Shown here one piece after another: positions 1-6,882 of a stretch of 10,578 nucleotides of DNA. The notes under the pieces were generated by a model that did not search any database, was not told the DNA's origin, and was given only the letters and a program-made list of their open reading frames with translations. The stretch is from Flammeovirgaceae bacterium (GTDB lineage Bacteria; Bacteroidota; Bacteroidia; Cytophagales; Cyclobacteriaceae): the NCBI GenBank assembly GCA_003229495.1, contig QIEB01000287.1, positions 1 through 10,578 on the forward strand, written 5' to 3'. Both the position numbers and the translations under genes were made by a program. Numbering within the stretch: position 1 is the stretch's first letter; each line of letters starts with the position of its first letter.

Positions 1-503
1 AGGATTATATCGGTTAATGGTATTGATAAACCTCTGCCATCCGCTTTGATCACACTCTCTTTCATAGACCAATATTTGAAGAATGTATCCAGTGGGTTAC
101 TGGAAGTGTGGATTTCAGTCCATTGATCGGAGTTCATAGTTCTGGTAAAGTCATTTAGGTCCACGTCCTTCTTATACTCGATATCGATGCCTACCCGGGA
201 ATCAGCACTTAGCACACAAACAACGAAGTCTCCAGAGTGGGAGATGTTGAAATCAGCCAGTGAATCAGGCAGGTACGGGCGATTGAATTTAGAAGTTTTA
301 ATGCTTTCAAGATTTAAACTTTTATCAAAGAGGTTTTGCCAGGACCTCATCAATAAAAGTAAACCGAAAATATTTCTTTGGCGGTCCTGAAACTGATGAA
401 AACGATCGTTTTTGGTTATAAATAAGCTTGGAATTAGTCGTTTAAGGGCCTTAAAGTCTTCATTGGTGATTTGATCATCTATACTTAAATAACTGATTAA
501 CAT
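1..503 (-). CDS. 4'-phosphopantetheinyl transferase, Sfp/Gsp type (3'-truncated by window edge)
   Basis: Transfers the phosphopantetheine arm of CoA to a serine of acyl- or peptidyl-carrier proteins in the cytoplasm. The minus-strand frame is open from ATG at 503 to the window edge (167 codons, stop not seen). Motifs in the translation: RPYLPD near residue 75, FNISHSGDFVVCVLS at about 85-99, VGIDIEY at 104-110 with the Mg-binding pair D107/E109, and YWSMKESVIKADGRGL at 144-159 carrying the conserved W-x-x-K-E-x-x-x-K signature (E149, K153). All catalytic motifs of the family are therefore inside the window and only the C-terminal tail is missing. The N-terminal part is typical of longer Sfp-like enzymes rather than the short AcpS type. 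There is no Shine-Dalgarno sequence before the ATG. No carrier protein or NRPS/PKS gene is visible here, so the target is unknown. Family call is firm; the substrate is not determined. Confidence 0.9.
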   Translation of the reverse strand, partial: MLISYLSIDDQITNEDFKALKRLIPSLFITKNDRFHQFQDRQRNIFGLLLLMRSWQNLFDKSLNLESIKTSKFNRPYLPDSLADFNISHSGDFVVCVLSADSRVGIDIEYKKDVDLNDFTRTMNSDQWTEIHTSSNPLDTFFKYWSMKESVIKADGRGLSIPLTDII

Positions 504-626
504 TAGTTATATAGTCGTTGCGGTTAAGAAATAAGGAAAGGTGAGTTCACTAACTATGGTTTTCATTTTGATTCATAAATAGTTACATTAAAAGACATTA
601 AAATCAACACCTAACTTAAACAAATC

Positions 627-1427
627 ATGAAAACACTAAAACATTTTCTTTCTGAATTTCTGCAAACTATTCTGTTTGCCATGTTTCTTTTTGGTTTTAA
701 CCTGCAATCGGATGCGCAGACCATAACTGTATATCAATACCGACAAGTTGAGCCTGACAAAATGCAAGAATTCATTGAACGGGAAACCAAGTATTGGAGC
801 AAGGTGGCGGAAAGTGCCATTGCCAAAGGGAACCTGACGTTCTGGGGATTATTCCAAAAGATGAGCGGCTTTGACCAGCCTAATTCTTCTAACGTGCTCT
901 TTATCAATACTTTTAAGGATATCGATGCAGCGGCTGACATCTGGGACCCATCTGAATTATTTCCCGATGTACCTATGGATCAAATTGAGACCTTTTCTAT
1001 GAGTAAAGTAATACACACATTATACGTAAGAGCTGAGAACTTTGTGCAAAAAGAGGGTGCTGTACCAGCAGATGAATTTAATTATGTATCATTCATTTAT
1101 CACAACTCGTCCAATTCTGCTCAATCTATAGCCTTGGAGAAAGAGCATTGGGAGCCTTTCATAAAATTATCTATGGATGCGGGGAAGACCAATCAGCTTG
1201 CCTGGGGCAATGCTACTATCCTGGCACCTTCCGGGCCGGATATTGGAGTTAATACCATTTCCTTTGACATCTATCCCAGTTTAAAGGCAGCCTTGGATCC
1301 CACATGGGATGATGATACCGTTTTTCCTACAGATGGATTAACAAAGATCAACGAACTAGAAATAGACAGACGCATGGTTTATGTATATAGAAGGATTCAA
1401 GTAATAAATGCCAATCCTCCAGAATAA
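627..1427 (+). CDS. Secreted protein with two ferredoxin-like (dimeric alpha-beta barrel type) repeats, function unknown
   Basis: I do not recognise a named family. Residues 1-30 form a signal peptide (hydrophobic core near 12-25, likely cleavage after SDA before QT), so the product should be exported to the periplasm or outside. The mature part contains two similar segments, about 33-97 and 152-216. Each opens with a Tyr-rich beta strand (VYQYRQVEP; FNYVSFIYH), followed by a helix with an E-x-x-YW or E-x-x-HW pattern (ETKYWSKV; EKEHWEPF), a Gly/Trp strand (LTFWGLF; LAWGNATI), a serine/asparagine-rich loop, and a strand ending in F-x-D/I plus an Ala-rich helix (FKDIDAAADIW; IYPSLKAALDP). This looks like an internal duplication of an ABM/EthD-type alpha-beta fold; that is inference. 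No catalytic residues can be assigned. An intrinsic terminator starts 25 nt after the stop, so it is probably monocistronic. Confidence 0.85.
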   Translation: MKTLKHFLSEFLQTILFAMFLFGFNLQSDAQTITVYQYRQVEPDKMQEFIERETKYWSKVAESAIAKGNLTFWGLFQKMSGFDQPNSSNVLFINTFKDIDAAADIWDPSELFPDVPMDQIETFSMSKVIHTLYVRAENFVQKEGAVPADEFNYVSFIYHNSSNSAQSIALEKEHWEPFIKLSMDAGKTNQLAWGNATILAPSGPDIGVNTISFDIYPSLKAALDPTWDDDTVFPTDGLTKINELEIDRRMVYVYRRIQVINANPPE

Positions 1428-1452
1428 TCCATGAAGCAAAGTCATTTCACAT

Positions 1453-1484
1453 CTGGTCGTAGGATATCCTACGACCAGTTTTTT
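1453..1484 (+). terminator. Intrinsic (Rho-independent) terminator of the 627-1427 gene
   Basis: A 26-nt perfect palindrome (1453-1478, arms CTGGTCGTAGGAT and ATCCTACGACCAG) is followed directly by six T residues (1479-1484). It begins 25 nt after the stop codon of the secreted-protein gene. In RNA the innermost bases would open as the loop, leaving a strong stem of about 11 bp. There is no T-tract on the opposite side, so termination is predicted only for plus-strand transcription. Confidence 0.85.
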
Positions 1485-1525
1485 ATGCTATACGACCAGT
1501 TTTTTGAGACCACAACCAGTTTTTT
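1470..1525 (+). repeat. Three tandem copies of a terminator 3' arm plus T-tract
   Basis: The 15-mer TACGACCAGTTTTTT at 1470-1484 is the 3' arm and T-tract of the terminator. It recurs exactly at 1491-1505 and with two changes (CACAACCAGTTTTTT) at 1511-1525. Spacing between copies is 21 and 20 nt. Only one 5' arm (GGTCGTA at 1455-1461) exists, so each later copy could pair with it as an alternative stem. The array lies 30 nt upstream of the next start codon. Confidence 0.85.
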
Positions 1526-1554
1526 AGGGACCATAATAAGTTGTCAAACAGGTA

Positions 1555-2322
1555 ATGAAAAAGACATTTTGTCTGCTGGTACTATCAACTTGTACACTAT
1601 ATATCTTCGCTCAAACCAGCGAGGCAATCCGCTCATCCCGGCCTGGGCAATCATTCACCCCCTATTCCGTAGGAAAAAATGCTTTTCAGATCCAATCGGG
1701 TATGAATTTCAACGGGTTTGACGAAACAAACTCCAAGGTAGATGGGAACGGTGTCTTCTTCGTGGCCCTGGCACGTTATGGTATTACCGAAACCATAGAG
1801 ATACGCTCGGAATTTCAATTCAATCGGGACCAGGTCAATACAGGTCCCGACAAAGAGGTGTTGGAGGGATTCAGTGGGTGGAACATTGGTATGAGATTCA
1901 ATGTCTTAAACCCTGAAGACGGTACAAAACCAGCCTTGGGTTTTCAGGTAGACTTGAGCATTAACGCGGTCAGTGAAGACTTCAATCCGGATCATATTGC
2001 CCCCAAATTATTGTTACTACACAGCCAGGCTTTGAGCCCATGGCTGGGCCTGAACACAAACTGGGGAGTGGCCTGGAATGGAAATGATACCACCCCAAGG
2101 GGATTTTATACGGTGGCATTTACCTTCGCTTTAGGTGATAAATGGGCGGTTCTAGCTGAAAATTATGGCGCGGTGGAAAATAGCGACTTTGATACGCGAT
2201 TTGACACCGGGATGTCTTACCTGGTCAACAAAGACCTACAATTGGACCTTGGTATGGGCTATGGAAAGAATGACGGTATTAGTGATTATTTCGTTGATGC
2301 TGGAGTGTCCGTTCGTTTCTAA
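1555..2322 (+). CDS. Outer-membrane beta-barrel 'transporter' family protein (MetA-pathway phenol degradation-like)
   Basis: A 255-residue protein with an N-terminal signal peptide (MKKTFCLLVLSTCTLYIFAQ, likely cleavage near residue 19-20). The body consists of alternating hydrophobic strands with frequent aromatic and Gly residues, and the chain ends in VSVRF, the terminal Phe expected of BamA-inserted barrels. The early segment RPGQSFTPYSVGKNAFQIQSGMNF and the pattern of ALARYGITETIEIRSEFQF, LGFQVDLSINA, and LQLDLGMGYGKND match, from memory, the small porin-like proteins that Bacteroidota annotations label 'transporter' (Phenol_MetA_deg type). The ligand is unknown in this family. It follows a terminator and should have its own promoter, but none could be recognised. 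It converges on hemN. The start is chosen because it gives an intact signal peptide. Confidence 0.8.
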   Translation: MKKTFCLLVLSTCTLYIFAQTSEAIRSSRPGQSFTPYSVGKNAFQIQSGMNFNGFDETNSKVDGNGVFFVALARYGITETIEIRSEFQFNRDQVNTGPDKEVLEGFSGWNIGMRFNVLNPEDGTKPALGFQVDLSINAVSEDFNPDHIAPKLLLLHSQALSPWLGLNTNWGVAWNGNDTTPRGFYTVAFTFALGDKWAVLAENYGAVENSDFDTRFDTGMSYLVNKDLQLDLGMGYGKNDGISDYFVDAGVSVRF

Positions 2323-2344
2323 CTTGGAGCAGACCCTTTGAAAT

Positions 2345-2372
2345 GTCGAACGCCGAACGTCGAACACCGAAT
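2345..2372. repeat. Four tandem heptanucleotide repeats (consensus RYCGAAY)
   Basis: Units GTCGAAC, GCCGAAC, GTCGAAC and ACCGAAT run without gaps at 2345-2372, just after the stop of the outer-membrane protein gene. Part of this block (TCGAACGCCGAA, 2346-2357) recurs inverted at 2417-2428. Comparable CGAAC-type heptad runs are, from memory, common between flavobacterial genes; their function is unknown. Confidence 0.8.
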
Positions 2373-2428
2373 TTGAGCATCCAATACTAAAACACTTCGA
2401 CATTCCCTAAACGATATTCGGCGTTCGA
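2346..2428. repeat. Intergenic inverted repeat between convergent genes
   Basis: TCGAACGCCGAA (2346-2357) and its exact reverse complement TTCGGCGTTCGA (2417-2428) are separated by 59 nt. A second nested pair, AATGTCGAA (2342-2350) and TTCGACATT (2396-2404), uses part of the same left arm. The element occupies almost the whole gap between the converging genes. No T-tract follows either arm, so it is not a classical intrinsic terminator, although a long-loop stem could still stabilise 3' ends. Confidence 0.7.
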
Positions 2429-2438
2429 AGTTTCTCCG

Positions 2439-3797
2439 CTATATTGACTTACTAAATACCTGATTGCCACTTCTCTTTTGGTCCCAAAAATAGGTGTCAA
2501 AGGTGCTGCATATATTACGAACAAACGTTTTTCCAGGATCTGTAACCTTAATTAATTCGTGGTCAATTTCAACTAACCCTTCATGTTGCATGGTTTTCAA
2601 TGCTTCCCGACCCCGAATTGGCATATGCTCCATTATCACAGGATCATTTGACGCCTGGTCATTGCAAATTAATTGCAGAATAGTATCTCTAACCTTTTGA
2701 TCCTGGTCGGACAAGAAGTGGCCTCGATATACTGCCGATCCATGATCGTTAATTTGTTGCAAGTAGCCTTCAACCTGCTTATTATTTTGTGCATAGGCAG
2801 TTTTTGCGTCGCTGATTGCAGATACTCCCAAACCTATTAGTAAATCTGTTTGACTATCCGTATAGCCCATGAAATTCCGGTGTAGGGTTTGGGCCCGATA
2901 AGCCTTACATATCGAGTCAGTTTCCAAAGCAAAATGGTCCATACCGATGTCCACATAACCTAAATCCATTAACATACTTTTGCCAAGCTCAAACAATTCG
3001 CGTTTTTTGGCCTCTTTCGGAAGATCGCTTTCTGAATAGCCCCTTTGCGAAGGAGATTTCCAGGGAACATGGGCATAACTGTAAAATGCAATTCGATCCG
3101 GAAGAAGCTTTCCAACCTGTTCCAGGGTCTTCTTCATACTTTGATTAGTCTGAAAAGGAAGCCCATAAATAAGATCCAGATTGATCGATTGGTAACCAAC
3201 GGATTTGGCCATATCCACTATCCCTTTAACCTGCTGAAAATCATGTATACGATTAACTGCCTGTTGAACCTTGTGGTCAAAATCCTGTACCCCTAGACTT
3301 AGCCGACGAAATCCTAAACGGTACAAGTCTCTTAGGTGGCTTTCTGTGGTATTGTTGGGACTCCCTTCGAACCCGAAATTGTAATCGGGGTGTACCTTGC
3401 TATTAGCAAATATGCTTTTTATTAGTAGCTCTAAGTTCCGGGGTTTAAAGAAAGTTGGGGTGCCACCTCCGAGGTGTAACTCCCGGATCTGAGGTGGTTC
3501 TCCAAAAACATCAAGATACGTCTGCCACTCTTGTAGTAAAGCCTCAATATAGGGTTCCTCAACCTGGTGATTTTTGGTAATTCGCTTGTTACACCCGCAA
3601 TAGGTACATAGACTTTCACAAAAAGGAAGATGAATATAAAGACTTATACCTTTGTCGTCATTGGATCGTTGGAAGGTGTCTTTGACATGTTGCACCCAGC
3701 GATCTTGGTCCAGAGGTTGCTGATTCCAAAATGGCACCGTTGGATAGCTGGTGTAACGAGGCACCGGCACATTATATTTTTTAATAAGATGTTCCAC
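2439..3797 (-). CDS. hemN: Oxygen-independent coproporphyrinogen III dehydrogenase (HemN)
   Basis: Radical-SAM enzyme of haem synthesis that decarboxylates coproporphyrinogen III to protoporphyrinogen IX without oxygen, in the cytoplasm. Counting from the longest ORF start (ATG at 3887): the RYTSYPT signature is at 44-50; the CxxxCxxCxC cluster motif is C90, C94, C97 and C99 (iron-sulfur ligands plus the extra HemN cysteine); GGGTPTF is at 140-146; and NLDLIYGLPFQT is near 236-247. The 30 residues before the HemN-like start look unlike the family, and the ATG at 3887 lies inside a palindrome. I therefore prefer the GTG at 3797, giving an N-terminus MEHLIKKYNVPVPRYTSYPT and about 452 residues, close to the usual length. 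Alternatives are GTG 3803, ATG 3869 and ATG 3887. It is divergent from the 590-residue protein gene. Identity is firm; the start is inference. Confidence 0.95.
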   Translation of the reverse strand: MEHLIKKYNVPVPRYTSYPTVPFWNQQPLDQDRWVQHVKDTFQRSNDDKGISLYIHLPFCESLCTYCGCNKRITKNHQVEEPYIEALLQEWQTYLDVFGEPPQIRELHLGGGTPTFFKPRNLELLIKSIFANSKVHPDYNFGFEGSPNNTTESHLRDLYRLGFRRLSLGVQDFDHKVQQAVNRIHDFQQVKGIVDMAKSVGYQSINLDLIYGLPFQTNQSMKKTLEQVGKLLPDRIAFYSYAHVPWKSPSQRGYSESDLPKEAKKRELFELGKSMLMDLGYVDIGMDHFALETDSICKAYRAQTLHRNFMGYTDSQTDLLIGLGVSAISDAKTAYAQNNKQVEGYLQQINDHGSAVYRGHFLSDQDQKVRDTILQLICNDQASNDPVIMEHMPIRGREALKTMQHEGLVEIDHELIKVTDPGKTFVRNICSTFDTYFWDQKRSGNQVFSKSI

Positions 3798-3872
3798 GGA
3801 CACGAAATTGATTGATTGGTCGAAAGTAGCAGCTGCTGAAAGGTTAAACCAATGCACTTTGCCAGCCATACT

Positions 3873-3888
3873 TATGACATTTGTCATA
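3873..3888 (-). promoter_or_regulatory. CRP/FNR-like palindromic operator upstream of hemN
   Basis: TATGACATTTGTCATA has perfect 7-nt arms around a TT centre and fits the FNR/DNR-type layout (xTTGAC-N4-GTCAAx, here TATGAC-N4-GTCATA). Its centre at 3880.5 is about 83 nt before the GTG at 3797. An activator site at about -41 would place the transcription start near 3835-3840, followed by a leader of roughly 40 nt. A weak TAACCTTT (complement of 3839-3846) could be the -7 element. Anaerobic induction of hemN by FNR-family proteins is known in other bacteria; here it is inferred. Confidence 0.5.
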
Positions 3889-4024
3889 TTTCATCTGTTA
3901 TGGTATGCCTAATTTTACATTCAATCAAAATATTAATCAGCATTAAATGTCACAATAAACACGTGGCATAGTCTGTTATAATAAAGAGGCTAAAAGTCAT
4001 GTTTAAATAACCCTACTTAAATCA

Positions 4025-5797
4025 ATGAATCACACTTTTCATATTCCTGTAATGGGAACTGGGTTTTCGATTGATACTCCAGCCAAAGTGGCTCACTATG
4101 GCATTTCATCGGTGATACCATTAGCTGATGATATCCTGATTGAAAAAATGAGGGAATACTACAGTGCTAAATTGAATATTCCATTTGAAGGAATATCGGA
4201 TAAATTGGATGATTTCAGGGCCAAAAGAATAACCGCCTACTTAAATCTCATTGATAAAGTAGTAAAAGAGAAATTTGAGGCCCTCAAACAAGCAGCTCTG
4301 GACAAAGGCAATGAATTTAAAAAATACCTGGAGATGCTTCCTGACTACTCCTGGCTAAAACAGGAATACTGCCGGTTAATAAACAACGCGGATGTTGAAG
4401 AAATAAAAAGATGGATCAGTACCTACCTGCTTCCAGGATCGGTTGATGTGAACATCATGACCAAGCTTGATAAGACCAACTACGATCGGCAACAAGATGC
4501 TCTTCCTTCCCAGTACAATGACGCACACGCGGCGTTGCGGGGTTATGCAACCAGCAACCTTGAGTCTTCAATCATTTTTTCCGCAGGCATGAACCCCAGG
4601 CTTTATGGATATATGGAAAGCTTCCAAGTGTTCTATCCTGATAAGCAGGGGAATTTCAAAAAGAAGATAGTGCTAAAAGTGAGTGATTATAGGTCTGCTT
4701 TAATTCAGGGCAAGTTCCTGGCTAAAAAAGGACTTTGGGTATCTGAATATAGAGTTGAATCCGGATTGAATTGCGGTGGCCATGCCTTTGCTACCGAGGG
4801 TCATTTATTAGGACCCGTATTGGAGGAATTTAAGACTAACAAAAATATTTTGAGGGATACTACCTTCAAACTTTTAGAGGCAGCGCTAGAGGAAAAAGGC
4901 AGGCCCTGCCCCACACAATTATCACTGTTAATCACTGCTCAAGGTGGAGTGGGAACCACCGATGAACATAGTCTTTTATTGGATCATTTTGAACTAGATT
5001 CCGTTGGTTGGGGCACTCCATTTTTGTTGGTGCCAGAGGCCATTAACGTGGACCAGAAAACCCGGGTTTTGTTGGGTAAAGCCAAGGAACAAGACCAATA
5101 CCTTAGCAACACCTCGCCACTAGGTGTGCCATATAATACCCTGAGGGAGAATACCCAGGATCTCGAAAAGAACAGGCTCACGGACAAAGGCAGACCTGGC
5201 AGCCCGTGCCCCAAGAAATTTTTGGTGTCGAACAGCGAATATACCACAAAACCTATTTGCACGGCTTCCAGAGAGTATCAGCATGCCAAACTCAAGGAAT
5301 TGGACGTCCAGGATCTTTCCCTGGAGGAACATAGAAAACAGCAGGAAAAGATAGTTGAGAAATCCTGTATATGCAGGGGTTTGGCAAATGGGGTTTTACA
5401 GATTCACCATTTGCAGGATAAAAAAGACGGACCCGGGGTATCAGTATGCCCAGGCCCCAATATTGCCTACTTTTCCAAGACAGTTTCATTGCAAAAAATG
5501 GTGGACCATATTTATGGCAGAGCCAATGTAATGGAACGGAGTGATCGCCCAAATATGTTTATCAAAGAATTCAAGCTGTATTTGGACTACTTTAAAAACA
5601 AACTAACAGAAGCAACCTCCCCCTATTCCATCAAACAACAGAAGTATTTCGATTCCTTTATGGAAAACCTTCAATCCGGGCTGCAATATTACCAAGATTT
5701 ATTTTCCAAAATGGACGAACGTTGGAAAACCAATGTATTAAAAGAGCTGAAACAAATCGAGGATAAACTCAGTCAACTGATGTCTGTTACCAGCTAA
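4025..5797 (+). CDS. Conserved-looking 590-residue protein, possible FMN-binding TIM barrel with Cys-rich C-terminal part
   Basis: I cannot name this protein. The N-terminus (PVMGTGFSIDTPAKVAHYGISSVI, residues 8-31) resembles the first strand and helix of nitronate-monooxygenase or glutamate-synthase-type flavin barrels. Residues 304-340 (AQGGVGTTDEH, then DSVGWGTPFLLVPEA) resemble the GG(I/V)G ... GxxMGTxFL phosphate-binding end of such barrels. Other strong-looking motifs are SGLNCGGHAFATEG at 246-259 and SPLGVPYNTLR at 364-374. Cysteines at 395, 412, 448, 450 and 475 (SPCPKK, PICTA, SCICRG, VCPGP) could hold a metal or an Fe-S cluster. Residues 505-586 are mostly charged helices, possibly coiled coil. 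Nitronate monooxygenases are typically about 320-360 residues, so large insertions would be needed. There is no signal peptide, so it is probably cytoplasmic. The gene stands alone, divergent from hemN and convergent with the SDR gene. The flavin assignment is inference. Confidence 0.85.
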   Translation: MNHTFHIPVMGTGFSIDTPAKVAHYGISSVIPLADDILIEKMREYYSAKLNIPFEGISDKLDDFRAKRITAYLNLIDKVVKEKFEALKQAALDKGNEFKKYLEMLPDYSWLKQEYCRLINNADVEEIKRWISTYLLPGSVDVNIMTKLDKTNYDRQQDALPSQYNDAHAALRGYATSNLESSIIFSAGMNPRLYGYMESFQVFYPDKQGNFKKKIVLKVSDYRSALIQGKFLAKKGLWVSEYRVESGLNCGGHAFATEGHLLGPVLEEFKTNKNILRDTTFKLLEAALEEKGRPCPTQLSLLITAQGGVGTTDEHSLLLDHFELDSVGWGTPFLLVPEAINVDQKTRVLLGKAKEQDQYLSNTSPLGVPYNTLRENTQDLEKNRLTDKGRPGSPCPKKFLVSNSEYTTKPICTASREYQHAKLKELDVQDLSLEEHRKQQEKIVEKSCICRGLANGVLQIHHLQDKKDGPGVSVCPGPNIAYFSKTVSLQKMVDHIYGRANVMERSDRPNMFIKEFKLYLDYFKNKLTEATSPYSIKQQKYFDSFMENLQSGLQYYQDLFSKMDERWKTNVLKELKQIEDKLSQLMSVTS

Positions 5798-5824
5798 TCG
5801 GCTGACCCCTGGCTCTGGTGGTTA

Positions 5825-6574
5825 TTAGCCCACATAGGCCCCAAATTCTACCTCAATTGCCTTTGGACTGGTGCTGTATTGTTTCCCTACTTGTTCTGAC
5901 ATGGTATCCGGAAAAATATCTTCTTTACCTTCAATTAAAGCCTGAATTACATTTTTTGCCAAATTTTCAGGACTGTCCTTCTCCATTTCAAAACCCTTGG
6001 CCATGTCGGTATCAATGGGCCCTGGATATACGCCTGCCACTAAAATGTTTTCATTGGCCAATTCACCTCTTATCCCCTGGGTAATGCTATGGACAGTGGC
6101 CTTGCTGGCTGAATAAGTACCCAGCATGGGCATATTTGCCAAACCTGCTACAGAAGCCACATTAATAATGGCAGCTGATTCCTTGGACCTTAACATGCCA
6201 ACAAATGCATTTGTGAGTTTAATTAAGCCCAACACATTAACATTAAAATGGTAATTAAGGCTATTGATGGCCTCATTTCCCAAAAATCCGCCAGGAGCTA
6301 AAATTCCTGCATTATTGACTAGAATATCCACATCTCCGACCAGTTCAGCTGCCTGATCAATGGTGTTCTGATCTGTTACATCAATAGTAACTGGTACTAG
6401 TCTATCTCCATATTTTGCTTTTAAATCAGCCAGAGTTTCTGTATTTCTGGCTCCTGCATATACTTTCTTAGCGCCATTTTCCAAAAATTCTATGGTAAGT
6501 GCTCTGCCAATACCACGGTTAGAACCACTGATTAACACTACTTTTCCCTCAGGATTAATTTTTACTTTTGACAT
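5825..6574 (-). CDS. Short-chain dehydrogenase/reductase (classical SDR), substrate unknown
   Basis: NAD(P)-dependent oxidoreductase of 249 residues, the normal size of a classical SDR. The Rossmann motif is SGSNRGIG at 16-23 (the usual leading Thr is Ser here), with R43 in AGARN after strand 2. Further motifs are IDVTD at 64-68, NNAG at 87-90, NVNVLG at 111-116, catalytic S141 in NVASVAG, and Y154-x3-K158 in TYSASKA. PGPIDTDM at 184-191 is the usual post-catalytic loop. The basic residue after strand 2 (GAR) suggests NADPH preference, which is inference. No transmembrane segment or signal peptide is visible, so it should be cytoplasmic. The substrate cannot be told from sequence. The stop lies 27 nt from the end of the convergent 590-residue protein gene, and the start faces the acid-sugar operon across a 308-nt gap, so it may share regulation with that operon but is not part of it. 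Confidence 0.93.
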   Translation of the reverse strand: MSKVKINPEGKVVLISGSNRGIGRALTIEFLENGAKKVYAGARNTETLADLKAKYGDRLVPVTIDVTDQNTIDQAAELVGDVDILVNNAGILAPGGFLGNEAINSLNYHFNVNVLGLIKLTNAFVGMLRSKESAAIINVASVAGLANMPMLGTYSASKATVHSITQGIRGELANENILVAGVYPGPIDTDMAKGFEMEKDSPENLAKNVIQALIEGKEDIFPDTMSEQVGKQYSTSPKAIEVEFGAYVG

Positions 6575-6882
6575 ATTATTATTTTCAATTGTTAATTAAT
6601 TCTTTTTTATAAACGCAGCCTGAAAAATTTAGGCTATAAATATTTCGAAATATTATAAATAGTGATATTTAAACAGCTGTTTTTGCCTACTATGTGCATG
6701 CACCAGGTAATCTGAAAATATTCGATCTGATTTAACACGAAATGATTGTAAGACCCCTGTCTAATCAAGCTGTCAATAAATGTTAACCGGGTGTTGGCTT
6801 TAAGTACACCAAATGAAGTGGATGATCCTGGAGGTGTTCCGTTATTTTGGATGGTAACAGAATTTAAGATAATTTGTTTGTT
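6575..6882. other. 308-nt divergent intergenic region with three short palindromes
   Basis: The gap between the SDR start (minus) and the RraA-like start (plus) is AT-rich at its left end. It contains a small hairpin (AGCCT 6617-6621 pairing with AGGCT 6631-6635, extendable by a few pairs) and three perfect palindromes at 6639-6654, 6671-6682 and 6694-6703. The rest, 6704-6882, shows no recognisable element or convincing gene. No clear Bacteroidota -33/-7 promoter (TTG ... TAnnTTTG) was found for either gene. Confidence 0.6.
6639..6703. promoter_or_regulatory. Cluster of three perfect palindromes, candidate operators
   Basis: AATATTTCGAAATATT (6639-6654), AAACAGCTGTTT (6671-6682) and GTGCATGCAC (6694-6703) lie between the divergent SDR gene and the acid-sugar operon, centred 30 and 22 nt apart. 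Short palindromes of this type are typical sites for dimeric regulators such as LacI, GntR or TetR proteins. No regulator gene is visible in the window, so a regulatory function is inference. Confidence 0.4.

Noticed and set aside
187..390. 67-residue plus-strand ORF
   Set aside because: It lies antisense inside the phosphopantetheinyl transferase frame, which carries clear family motifs; this ORF has none.
504..626. Search for a Bacteroidota promoter (TTG ... TAnnTTTG) upstream of the secreted-protein gene
   Set aside because: The best hit, TCATTTTG at 563-570, has one mismatch and only GTG at the -33 distance; too weak to annotate.
1431..1721. 96-residue plus-strand ORF starting 3 nt after the secreted-protein gene
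   Set aside because: It reads through the terminator and its repeats and then overlaps the signal-peptide region of the next gene in another frame; no domain is recognisable.
3947..3969. Imperfect inverted repeat ATGTCAC ... GTGGCAT between hemN and the 590-residue protein gene
   Set aside because: The 7-nt arms carry one mismatch and a 9-nt spacer, and fit no known operator layout; it could easily occur by chance.
4984..5552. Three overlapping minus-strand ORFs of 70-92 residues
   Set aside because: They are antisense shadows of the 590-residue protein gene, without start context or motifs.
6874..6882. TTG at 6874 as the RraA-like start
   Set aside because: The ATG at 6883 in the same frame is a standard start and gives a family-like N-terminus.
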